Shown one piece after another: positions 1 through 5,338 of a stretch of 8,379 nucleotides of DNA; positions within the stretch are counted from its first letter, which is position 1; each line of letters opens with the position of its first letter. Origin of the DNA: an uncultured Burkholderiales bacterium (lineage in GTDB: Bacteria > Pseudomonadota > Gammaproteobacteria > Burkholderiales > Burkholderiaceae_F). The position numbers and the translations under genes were made by a program. The notes beneath the pieces are model-generated. The model did no database searches and was not told where the DNA came from. It worked only from the letters and a program-made list of their open reading frames with translations. The stretch spans positions 1 through 8,379 of the forward strand of contig CAIQGU010000016.1 of the NCBI GenBank assembly GCA_903871435.1, given 5' to 3'.

Positions 1-126
1 CTGAATAGTTAATAGGCGTGATGGGCTTATCCCCTTGCGCTGGGTACTCTTTCCCCATCGGACAAGTCGTTGGTTTCAGGAGTCTTCTTAAGAACCCATG
101 ACCGCCTCCCGGAAAGGCATTGGTTA

Positions 127-489
127 ATGAGCGAATTACCGAACTGGTTGCGGGGCATGTTGCGCATGCGCACGCAGCGCGCGCTGCCGCGCCGCACCGG
201 AAAACCGTCCATCGGTGCAACCATCGTCTATGGTGACTTGCGTATTACCGTGCAGGCGGGCTTGAGCGATGAAATGTGGGTCTGGCTGCTCGATTGCGGT
301 TGGCGCGAACTCACCTACCGTCCCGATCGGCGCCGTTACCGGGAAATTCCGTCGAGCTGGGTTACCCGGCTGATCGACGCGCTGCCAGAAACCCGTCCCT
401 TGGTAATGGAGGCTGCCGTAACCCGGGCGTCCTTGCGCCCAACGTTGGGCGACCCCAACGTCCTGCCGTCCTACGTCACGCGCGGCTGA
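127..489 (+). CDS. Hypothetical protein of unknown function, 120 aa
   Basis: I do not recognise a named family. The ATG at 127 is preceded by a purine-rich GGAAAGG (111-117) about nine bases upstream, so it is preferred over the in-frame TTG at 70, which would add 19 residues with no obvious family character. The product is small, soluble-looking and basic, with many arginines (RRTGKP at 22-27, RPDRRRYR at 65-72) and five tryptophans (W7, W51, W53, W59, W78). No signal peptide or membrane segment is seen. The central part, from about VYGDLRITVQAG (34-45) to WVTRLIDALPE (78-88), alternates hydrophobic and polar residues as in a compact mixed alpha/beta fold. The composition suggests a real gene rather than a shadow frame. 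The arginine-rich character could fit nucleic acid binding, but that is only a guess. The next gene starts 131 bp downstream. Confidence 0.7.
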   Translation: MSELPNWLRGMLRMRTQRALPRRTGKPSIGATIVYGDLRITVQAGLSDEMWVWLLDCGWRELTYRPDRRRYREIPSSWVTRLIDALPETRPLVMEAAVTRASLRPTLGDPNVLPSYVTRG

Positions 490-512
490 GGGCCTCGCGC
501 TCAGCGTCCCAT

Positions 513-531
513 AGCGCCCGCGTCGGGCGTT
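513..531 (+). terminator. Possible hairpin terminator after the hypothetical gene
   Basis: The arms CGCCCG (515-520) and CGGGCG (524-529) pair around the loop CGT. The stem extends to eight pairs if a G-U pair and an outer A-T pair are counted. It lies 24 bases after the stop codon of the small gene. No T-run follows (TCCCCTGG), so it may act only weakly or as an RNA-stabilising end. Confidence 0.3.
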
Positions 532-620
532 CCCCTGGCGGCGGGGGAGGCGGTAACGCGTTGCAGCTACCATGGAGGTCCTGAATCACCGGACCCGCCA
601 GGCAGCCTGCCCGCAATTTC

Positions 621-1247
621 ATGACGAAATACCTTGCCGTACATGCGCAAAACCCGCAGCCGCGGCTGCTGGGACAGGCGGCGCAGATCCTGGCCGACGG
701 CGGCGTAGCGGCAATTCCCACGGACTCCTGTTACGCGCTGGCCTGTCATCTGGACGACAAGCCAGCCGTCGACCACATCCGGCGCCTGCGCCGCATCGAT
801 GAGCGCCATCACCTGACATTGCTGTGCCGCGACCTCTCCGAAATCGCGGCCTACGCGCGGGTCGACAACGCGTCCTACCGACTGTTGCGGCTGGCCACTC
901 CCGGGGCGTACACCTTCATCCTGGAAGCCACGCGGGAAGTCCCCAGGCGCCTGTCCCACCCGTCGCGCAAGACCATCGGCATCCGCGTACCCGACCATCC
1001 CGTGGCCCTGGAACTGCTCAATTCCCTGGGCCAGCCGCTCATCGGCACCACGCTTTTGTTGCCCGGCGACGAACTTCCCATCAACGATGCCGAGGAAATC
1101 CGCGAGCGTCTCGATAACGAGCTCGACCTGGTCATCGATGCGGGCCCCTGCGGGGTGGAGCCCACCACGGTGATCGACCTGAGCACCGGCACGCCTACCG
1201 TGCTGCGCCTGGGCCGCGGTCCGCTCGAGCCACTGGGCCTCGCCTGA
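621..1247 (+). CDS. yciO: YciO family protein (Sua5/YrdC/TsaC-type fold), 208 aa
   Basis: The product resembles Escherichia coli YciO along its whole length (about 206 aa there), including the N-terminal HxxNPQxRL stretch, which supports the ATG at 621 even though no good Shine-Dalgarno is visible before it. Conserved blocks are PTDSCYAL (33-40), LTLLCRDLSE (65-74), PGAYTFIL (94-101), KTIGIRVP (117-124), GTTLLLPG (142-149) and PTTVIDL (181-187). The family shares the fold of TsaC/Sua5, which makes threonylcarbamoyl-AMP for the t6A modification of ANN-decoding tRNAs. YciO is a paralogue whose own role is unsettled, and it differs from TsaC around the ligand-binding basic motif. It is probably cytoplasmic. 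A true tsaC is expected elsewhere in the genome. Its stop codon lies inside the left arm of an inverted repeat shared with the trpS leader. Confidence 0.9.
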   Translation: MTKYLAVHAQNPQPRLLGQAAQILADGGVAAIPTDSCYALACHLDDKPAVDHIRRLRRIDERHHLTLLCRDLSEIAAYARVDNASYRLLRLATPGAYTFILEATREVPRRLSHPSRKTIGIRVPDHPVALELLNSLGQPLIGTTLLLPGDELPINDAEEIRERLDNELDLVIDAGPCGVEPTTVIDLSTGTPTVLRLGRGPLEPLGLA

Positions 1248-1295
1248 CGCTGGCGCGGCCGGACGTACTGGACTGCGGTGGCCTCAGGCGAGGCC
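1236..1295 (+). repeat. 12-bp perfect inverted repeat spanning the end of yciO and the trpS leader
   Basis: GGCCTCGCCTGA (1236-1247, the last codons and stop of yciO) is the exact reverse complement of TCAGGCGAGGCC (1284-1295), with 36 bases between. The right arm also takes part in a tight local hairpin, GGCCTC (1280-1285), loop AGGC, GAGGCC (1290-1295). The two structures exclude each other. No T-run follows, so this is not a classic intrinsic terminator. It could act as a yciO 3' end or as a switchable leader of trpS. Confidence 0.55.
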
Positions 1296-1304
1296 GGTCG
1301 GCGC

Positions 1305-1313
1305 TGTTAGACT
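1305..1313 (+). promoter_or_regulatory. Candidate extended -10 element for trpS
   Basis: TGTTAGACT contains TAGACT (four of six matches to TATAAT) preceded by TG with a one-base gap, as in an extended -10 promoter. It sits just after the inverted repeat and about 55 bases before the trpS start. No convincing -35 hexamer is seen at the normal distance. Read-through from yciO is an alternative. Confidence 0.3.
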
Positions 1314-1368
1314 CCCGACACCATTCTTTGCCAAGGGACAATTCGGCCCGCGCCCCGCGCCGGCCGGC

Positions 1369-2577
1369 ATGAACATGTTTGCCGATCGCGTCTTGTCTGG
1401 CATGCGTCCAACCGGGGCCATGCACATCGGTCACTACCACGGTGCCCTCAAGAACTGGGTCCGCCTGCAGGACGAGCACCCCTGCTTTTTCTTCGTCGCC
1501 GACTGGCACGCCCTGACCACCCACTACGACTCCACCGAGGCTATCGAGGGCAGCGTCTGGGACATGCTGATCGACTGGTTCGCGGCGGGCATCGACCCGA
1601 CCAAGGCGACTGTCTTCATCCAGTCGCGCGTGCCCGAGCATGCCGAGCTCTTCCTGCTGCTGGCGATGTCCACGCCGCTGGGATGGCTCGAACGCGTGCC
1701 CACCTACAAGGACCAGATGGAGCGCCTGCGCGACCGTGATCTGTCCACTTACGGTTTCCTCGGTTACCCGCTGATGCAGGCGGCCGACATCCTCATCTAC
1801 CGCTCCAACCTCGTGCCGGTGGGCGAGGATCAGGTGCCGCACATTGAAATGACCCGCGAGATCGCCCGGCGTTTCAACCACCTCTTTGGTCGTGAACCTG
1901 GCTTCGAGGAAAAGGCCCTGGCCGCCGTCAAGAAGCTTGGCGGGCGGCGCAGCAAGCTGTACCTGGAGCTGCGCGCCCGCTACCAGGAAAAAGGCGATGC
2001 GGATGCGCTGGAGCAGGGTCAGGCACTGCTTGCTCAATCCCAAAGCGTTTCGCTGGGCGATCGCGAGCGCCTGTTCGGTTACCTGGAGGGCGCCCGCCGC
2101 TTGATCCTGGTCGAACCCGATGCCGTGCTCACCAGTTCTCCACGCCTCCCCGGACTCGATGGCCAGAAGATGTCCAAGAGCTACGGCAACGACATCTCCA
2201 TGCGCGAGGATCCCAAGGCGCTCACGGAGAAGATCCGCAAGATGATCACGGACCCGGCGCGCGTGCGCCGCTCCGATCCGGGTGAACCCGAACGCTGCCC
2301 GGTGTGGCAGCTCCATCAGGTCTACACCAGCGATGACACGCGGGCATGGGTGCAGCGCGGCTGCCGTTCCGCGAGCATCGGCTGCCTGGAATGCAAGCAG
2401 CCGGTGATCGACGCCATGCTGGCCGAGCAGGAGCCATGGCGCCAGCGCGCCCAGCCGTATCTGGACGATCCTTCGCTGGTGCGGTCCATTGTTGCCGACG
2501 GCTGCGATCGCGCGCGAGCGATCGCCCAGGAAACCATGCGCGACGTGCGCGAGGCCATGGGTCTGGGTTACACCTGA
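1369..2577 (+). CDS. trpS: Tryptophan-tRNA ligase (TrpRS), long form, 402 aa
   Basis: This class Ic aminoacyl-tRNA synthetase joins tryptophan to tRNA-Trp in the cytoplasm. The Rossmann catalytic domain carries HIGH at 19-22 (within GAMHIGHYHG) and KMSKS at 267-271 (within GQKMSKSYGN). Compared with the 334-residue E. coli enzyme there is an insert of about 65-70 residues, roughly 178-246, lying before the KMSKS loop, rich in charged residues and including LYLELRARYQEKGD. This insert is typical of the longer TrpRS found in many beta- and gammaproteobacteria. The C-terminal anticodon-binding part has C310, C332, C339 and C342 with spacing C-x21-C-x6-C-x2-C, close to the [4Fe-4S] motif described in Thermotoga maritima TrpRS. 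The start at 1369 has no clear Shine-Dalgarno. The second ATG at 1375 (MFADRVLSGMRPTG) fits the family N-terminus equally well and may be the true start. Recognition is very secure. Confidence 0.97.
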   Translation: MNMFADRVLSGMRPTGAMHIGHYHGALKNWVRLQDEHPCFFFVADWHALTTHYDSTEAIEGSVWDMLIDWFAAGIDPTKATVFIQSRVPEHAELFLLLAMSTPLGWLERVPTYKDQMERLRDRDLSTYGFLGYPLMQAADILIYRSNLVPVGEDQVPHIEMTREIARRFNHLFGREPGFEEKALAAVKKLGGRRSKLYLELRARYQEKGDADALEQGQALLAQSQSVSLGDRERLFGYLEGARRLILVEPDAVLTSSPRLPGLDGQKMSKSYGNDISMREDPKALTEKIRKMITDPARVRRSDPGEPERCPVWQLHQVYTSDDTRAWVQRGCRSASIGCLECKQPVIDAMLAEQEPWRQRAQPYLDDPSLVRSIVADGCDRARAIAQETMRDVREAMGLGYT

Positions 2578-2605
2578 TGCCCAAGGTGAAGCGCCCGTGA
2601 CGGCG

Positions 2606-2613
2606 TGTAAAAT
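2606..2613 (+). promoter_or_regulatory. Candidate -10 region upstream of dapA
   Basis: TGTAAAAT includes TAAAAT (five of six matches to TATAAT), 29 bases after the trpS stop and about 64 bases before the dapA ATG. The upstream -35 position is poor (GTGAAG at 2586-2591, spacer 16). It would let dapA-bamC be expressed apart from trpS. Confidence 0.4.
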
Positions 2614-2634
2614 CCTGCGTTCGGCGTTACATGT

Positions 2635-2670
2635 AAAGCTACAAGCAAAGCTACACGCAAACAAGGACGC
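2635..2670 (+). repeat. Three 12-bp tandem units in the dapA leader
   Basis: Unit 1 is AAAGCTACAAGC (2635-2646) and unit 2 is AAAGCTACACGC (2647-2658), differing at one base. Unit 3, AAACAAGGACGC (2659-2670), is diverged and contains the Shine-Dalgarno AAGGA. The array is A-rich in an otherwise GC-rich region, so it probably forms a weakly structured lead-in to the ribosome-binding site. Confidence 0.6.
2663..2667 (+). promoter_or_regulatory. Ribosome-binding site of dapA
   Basis: AAGGA lies nine bases before the ATG at 2677, which fixes the dapA start. It is embedded in the third, degenerate 12-bp repeat unit. Confidence 0.75.
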
Positions 2671-2676
2671 AGCATC

Positions 2677-3552
2677 ATGATCACCGGCAGTCTGGTTGCC
2701 ATCGTCACGCCCATGCACGAGGACGGGTCGCTCGACCTGGACGCGTACCGGCGGCTGATCGACTGGCACATCGCCGAGGGCACCAGCGCCATCGTTGCGG
2801 TGGGTACTACCGGGGAGTCGGCCACCGTGGATCCGGCCGAGCACGTGGAGTTGATCCGCGTGGCGGTCGAGGCGGCGCGCGGGCGCGTGAAAGTCATCGC
2901 CGGTTCGGGCGCCAATTCCACGCGCGAAGCCATCGAACTCACCGCGCACGCCAAGCGCGTGGGCGCCGACGCCACGCTGCAGGTCGTACCCTATTACAAC
3001 CGGCCCACGCAGGAAGGCATGTTCCGCCACTTCTCCGCAGTGGCCGAATCCGTCGATCTGCCGGTCATCCTCTACAACGTGCCCTCGCGCACGGCCGCGG
3101 ATCTGGCCGTCGACACGACTATCCGTCTTGCGCAGGTACCGGGCATCGTCGGACTCAAAGACGCCAGCGGCGATCTGTCGCGCGTTGTCGAGATACGGCG
3201 GCGCGGGCTCACGCAATTTGGCTTGTACAGCGGCAACGACGACAGCGCCCTGGCCTATGTGCTGCTGGGCGGCAACGGCGTCATATCGGTAACGGCCAAC
3301 GTTGCACCGCGCGCCATGGGCGAGATGATGGCCGCCGCCCTGGCCGGCGATGTTGTCCGCGCCCGCGCCATCAACGAGCGGCTCATGCCCCTGCATATGC
3401 GCTTGTTCGTCGAGCCCAACCCTATTCCGGCCAAGTGGGCGCTGACGCGCATGGGTCGCATCGGTGCCGGCATCCGCCTGCCGCTATTGCCCCTGTCGGC
3501 CGCGGCGCAGGATATCGTGGCGAGCGCCTTGCGCGAGTCGGGCCTCGAATAG
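2677..3552 (+). CDS. dapA: 4-hydroxy-tetrahydrodipicolinate synthase, 291 aa
   Basis: DapA condenses pyruvate with L-aspartate semialdehyde in the first committed step toward meso-diaminopimelate (peptidoglycan) and lysine. The protein aligns without gaps to E. coli DapA over its first 170 residues and has nearly the same length (292 there). The Schiff-base lysine is K161 ([11 protein letters not shown]). The catalytic triad residues T44, Y107 and Y133 are present, as are T45 and R138 (YNVPSR). It is a cytoplasmic TIM-barrel enzyme, usually a tetramer. Of the E. coli lysine-feedback residues, S48, A49, H56, N80, E84 and Y106 are kept, but position 53 is proline instead of histidine, so feedback may be altered. 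The gene is followed after 53 bp by bamC, a partnership also seen in E. coli (dapA-nlpB). The identification is very secure. Confidence 0.97.
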   Translation: MITGSLVAIVTPMHEDGSLDLDAYRRLIDWHIAEGTSAIVAVGTTGESATVDPAEHVELIRVAVEAARGRVKVIAGSGANSTREAIELTAHAKRVGADATLQVVPYYNRPTQEGMFRHFSAVAESVDLPVILYNVPSRTAADLAVDTTIRLAQVPGIVGLKDASGDLSRVVEIRRRGLTQFGLYSGNDDSALAYVLLGGNGVISVTANVAPRAMGEMMAAALAGDVVRARAINERLMPLHMRLFVEPNPIPAKWALTRMGRIGAGIRLPLLPLSAAAQDIVASALRESGLE

Positions 3553-3559
3553 CGCTACC

Positions 3560-3579
3560 TGCGGGGCCTGTGCTCCGCA
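3560..3579 (+). other. Intercistronic hairpin between dapA and bamC
   Basis: TGCGGGG (3560-3566) pairs with CTCCGCA (3573-3579) around the loop CCTGTG, giving seven pairs with one G-U. It is followed by ATCAATCTTTGG, which lacks a proper T-run. It could attenuate transcription into bamC or stabilise the dapA 3' end. Confidence 0.35.
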
Positions 3580-3593
3580 ATCAATCTTTGGTC

Positions 3594-3599
3594 AAGGAG
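3594..3599 (+). promoter_or_regulatory. Ribosome-binding site that fixes the TTG start of bamC
   Basis: AAGGAG is a strong Shine-Dalgarno placed six bases before TTG at 3606. No comparable signal precedes the in-frame ATG codons at 3642 or 3663, and either of those would shorten the signal peptide and remove its basic n-region. Confidence 0.8.
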
Positions 3600-3605
3600 T
3601 CAACG

Positions 3606-4883
3606 TTGCTGCAAATCTGGAAAGCCGCGCGGCGCGGCGCGATGGTAGGGGCAGGGCTGGTGATGATGAGCGGCACGGTTGCGACGCTTGGCGCCTGTTC
3701 CTGGCTGCACATCGGTTCGCAGGACGAAGCCTACGACTACCGCAAGGCCCAGGCGCGCCAGCAACCGCTGGACGTGCCGCCGGACCTGACACCGCTGCCC
3801 AAGGACGAGCGGTTCAGCTTGCCCAGCGCCGCATCGGCGCAAAAGCCGGCTGTGGCCCAGGCAGCGGTGAGCGCTCCGGCGCTGGCATCAGCGCCCGTGC
3901 CGGTCATTGCGCCGGGCACGCTGGCAGCGCCCGCCGGGCAGGCTGTAGACCCAAGCATTCCCGCGGCCCGAATCGTGCGCGAAGGCAGCCAGCGCTGGCT
4001 GGCGGTCAACGCCTCGCCGGAGGTGGCCTACGCGACGGTACGTGATGTGCTCGTGAGCCAGGGTTTCAAGATTGCCATCGACGACCCGGCGCTGGGCCTG
4101 CTGGAAACCGAATGGGCCGAAACACGGCCCAAGGTCAATGAGGACGCGGCTCGCAACGCAATCAAGCGCCTGCTGGGCGCGTTCGACTCCAACGGTGAGC
4201 AGAACAAGTTCCGCGCCCGTATCGAGCGCACGCCCACCAACACGGCAGAAATCACCATCACCCACCGCGGTCTGGACGAGGTCTTCACCTCACCGCAAAA
4301 AGACACCACCAAGTGGCAGGTACGCGCGCCCGACCCCGAACTCGAAGCGATACTCCTGCAGCGCGTGGCCTTGCGCTTTGCTGCGGTCCAACCGGCCGTA
4401 GCTGTTGCGCCGGCACCAGCCATTGCCGTTGCTGTTGCCAGCGCCAGCGCCGCTGCACCTGCCGCGGCCGTGGCGCCGGCGGTGCCCGGCGTGCCGGCGA
4501 CGATCGTCGAGTCCCGCGTGCACAAGATCACGGCGGGCGGCTATGTCACCTTGCAGATTGAAGATGATCTGGAACACGCCTGGCGGCGCGTGGGCATAGC
4601 ACTGGATCGCCGCGGTTTCACCATCGAGGACCGCAGCCGTGAAAAGCACCAGTTTTCCGTGCGCTACCTGGATCCGGAATACGAAGCCAGTGAAAAGGAA
4701 AAGCGCGGCTGGTGGGACCGCGTGTTCAACTCCGACGCCAAGATCCCCGAGCAGGAGTTCCTGATCTCGGTGACGCGCGATGGCGTTGTTTCCGTGGTCG
4801 AGGTGCGCGGCAAGGATGGCAAGTCCGACAACGGCCCGACGGCACGCCGCATTGTCGATCAACTGGAAGAAGACCTCCGCTGA
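3606..4883 (+). CDS. bamC: Outer membrane assembly lipoprotein BamC (NlpB/DapX family), 425 aa, TTG start
   Basis: BamC is a lipoprotein of the BAM complex that folds beta-barrel proteins into the outer membrane. From the TTG, a basic n-region (K6, R9, R10) and a hydrophobic stretch lead to the lipobox LGAC with the lipidated cysteine at C31. The mature N-terminus has the family-like YDYRKA and PLDVPPDLTPL segment (43-64), which in E. coli BamC binds BamD. An Ala/Pro-rich linker follows (about 74-121), then a first helix-grip domain (about 122-258), a second Ala/Pro/Val linker (259-303), and a second helix-grip domain (about 305-425) with GWWDRVF at 368-374. At 425 residues it is longer than E. 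coli BamC (344), mainly through the linkers. The longer frame starting inside dapA (ATG at 3435) is an artefact, since it would bury the signal peptide. Its place after dapA supports the call. Confidence 0.9.
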   Translation: MLQIWKAARRGAMVGAGLVMMSGTVATLGACSWLHIGSQDEAYDYRKAQARQQPLDVPPDLTPLPKDERFSLPSAASAQKPAVAQAAVSAPALASAPVPVIAPGTLAAPAGQAVDPSIPAARIVREGSQRWLAVNASPEVAYATVRDVLVSQGFKIAIDDPALGLLETEWAETRPKVNEDAARNAIKRLLGAFDSNGEQNKFRARIERTPTNTAEITITHRGLDEVFTSPQKDTTKWQVRAPDPELEAILLQRVALRFAAVQPAVAVAPAPAIAVAVASASAAAPAAAVAPAVPGVPATIVESRVHKITAGGYVTLQIEDDLEHAWRRVGIALDRRGFTIEDRSREKHQFSVRYLDPEYEASEKEKRGWWDRVFNSDAKIPEQEFLISVTRDGVVSVVEVRGKDGKSDNGPTARRIVDQLEEDLR

Positions 4884-4914
4884 TGCATGCCACGCGCGGC
4901 AGGACCGCGCCATG

Positions 4915-4949
4915 AATGCAAAGGGCCGGCATCGCCGGCCCTTTGCATT
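4915..4949. terminator. Bidirectional intrinsic terminator between convergent genes
   Basis: AATGCAAAGGGCCGGC (4915-4930) and GCCGGCCCTTTGCATT (4934-4949) form a perfect 16-bp stem with a three-base ATC loop. It lies between the stop of bamC (4883, plus strand) and the stop of the small lipoprotein gene (4965, minus strand). The AAA/TTT step inside the stem gives a GC core followed by a short T-run in either direction, so it should serve both transcripts. Confidence 0.85.
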
Positions 4950-4964
4950 GCAGCGCAACGCGCA

Positions 4965-5168
4965 TTACTTCTTGGCGTCGTCCTTCTTCATTTCGCCGGC
5001 AGCCGGGGCGGCGCCGGGGGCAGCAGCCGGAGCAGCAGCGTCAGGGGCCGGGGCCGGCGCGGGAGCGGCAGCGGGGGCCGGAGCCGGCGGCGGGGGCGGG
5101 GGCGCGGGTTTGTCGCAAGCGGCGAGTGCAGCCACCGACAGAGAAGCGGCGATGAGCAATTTCTTCAC
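4965..5168 (-). CDS. Small Ala/Pro-rich lipoprotein, 67 aa, GTG start
   Basis: The start is GTG (5168-5166 on the minus strand), backed by AAGGGA seven bases upstream. A short type II signal peptide, MKKLLIAASLSVAALAAC, ends in the lipobox LAAC with the cysteine at position 18. The mature peptide is about 50 residues: DKPA, six consecutive prolines (23-28), a long Ala/Pro repeat, then a charged tail EMKKDDAKK. There is no folded domain, so it is likely an extended envelope peptide tethered by lipid. D19 after the cysteine is the residue that, in enterobacteria, favours retention in the inner membrane through Lol avoidance; this rule is not certain in other groups. Similar small lipoproteins are common in Burkholderiales but I know of no assigned function. 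It is transcribed toward bamC and shares its terminator. Confidence 0.8.
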   Translation of the reverse strand: MKKLLIAASLSVAALAACDKPAPPPPPPAPAPAAAPAPAPAPDAAAPAAAPGAAPAAGEMKKDDAKK

Positions 5169-5175
5169 GTTATAT

Positions 5176-5181
5176 TCCCTT
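5176..5181 (-). promoter_or_regulatory. Ribosome-binding site of the small lipoprotein gene
   Basis: Read on the minus strand this is AAGGGA, seven bases before the GTG start at 5168. It decides the start in the absence of any nearby ATG. Confidence 0.7.
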
Positions 5182-5285
5182 CAAATTGATATGGAATGCC
5201 AAGAGGAAAGCAAGGCGAGTCGACCGCTGAATACTAACCGGCGCCGGCTGACGCGTGGCGCCAACCGCAAACTCCCCGGCTAAGA

Positions 5286-5291
5286 AGTATA
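5286..5291 (-). promoter_or_regulatory. Candidate -10 box for the small lipoprotein gene
   Basis: On the minus strand the hexamer reads TATACT (five of six matches to TATAAT), which would give a leader of about 110 bases. The -35 position has no good match; TTGTTG is present but only 12 bases upstream. The surrounding 170-bp gap (5169-5338) also holds the palindrome CCGGCGCCGG (5238-5247) and a weak stem, GCGGCGC (5298-5304) with GTGCCGC (5317-5323), which might mark the roxA 3' end. Nothing else is recognisable there. Confidence 0.3.
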
Positions 5292-5338
5292 GCTGGCGCG
5301 GCGCAACAACTGGGTGGTGCCGCCGGTAAATATCCCTA

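Noticed and set aside
1..126. Tail of an upstream gene or a promoter at the left edge
   Set aside because: All three plus-strand frames meet stops within the first 20 bases, too short to identify a gene end. No convincing -35/-10 pair is seen.
2631..2636. ATG-TAA start-stop minimal ORF in the dapA leader
   Set aside because: No ribosome-binding signal precedes it. Six-base start-stop pairs arise often by chance.
1195..3396. 733-codon open frame on the minus strand across trpS and dapA
   Set aside because: It lies antisense to two unmistakable genes with intact catalytic motifs. Long antisense frames are expected in GC-rich codon usage, and the product shows no recognisable domain.
3435..3605. 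N-terminal extension of bamC starting at ATG 3435 inside dapA
   Set aside because: It would place 57 residues before the signal peptide. The TTG at 3606 has a strong AAGGAG and gives a proper lipoprotein signal.
4915..5110. Possible CRISPR or other repeat array in the hairpin and GC-repetitive region
   Set aside because: The hairpin occurs once, and the following repetition is simple Ala/Pro codon repetition without regular spacers.
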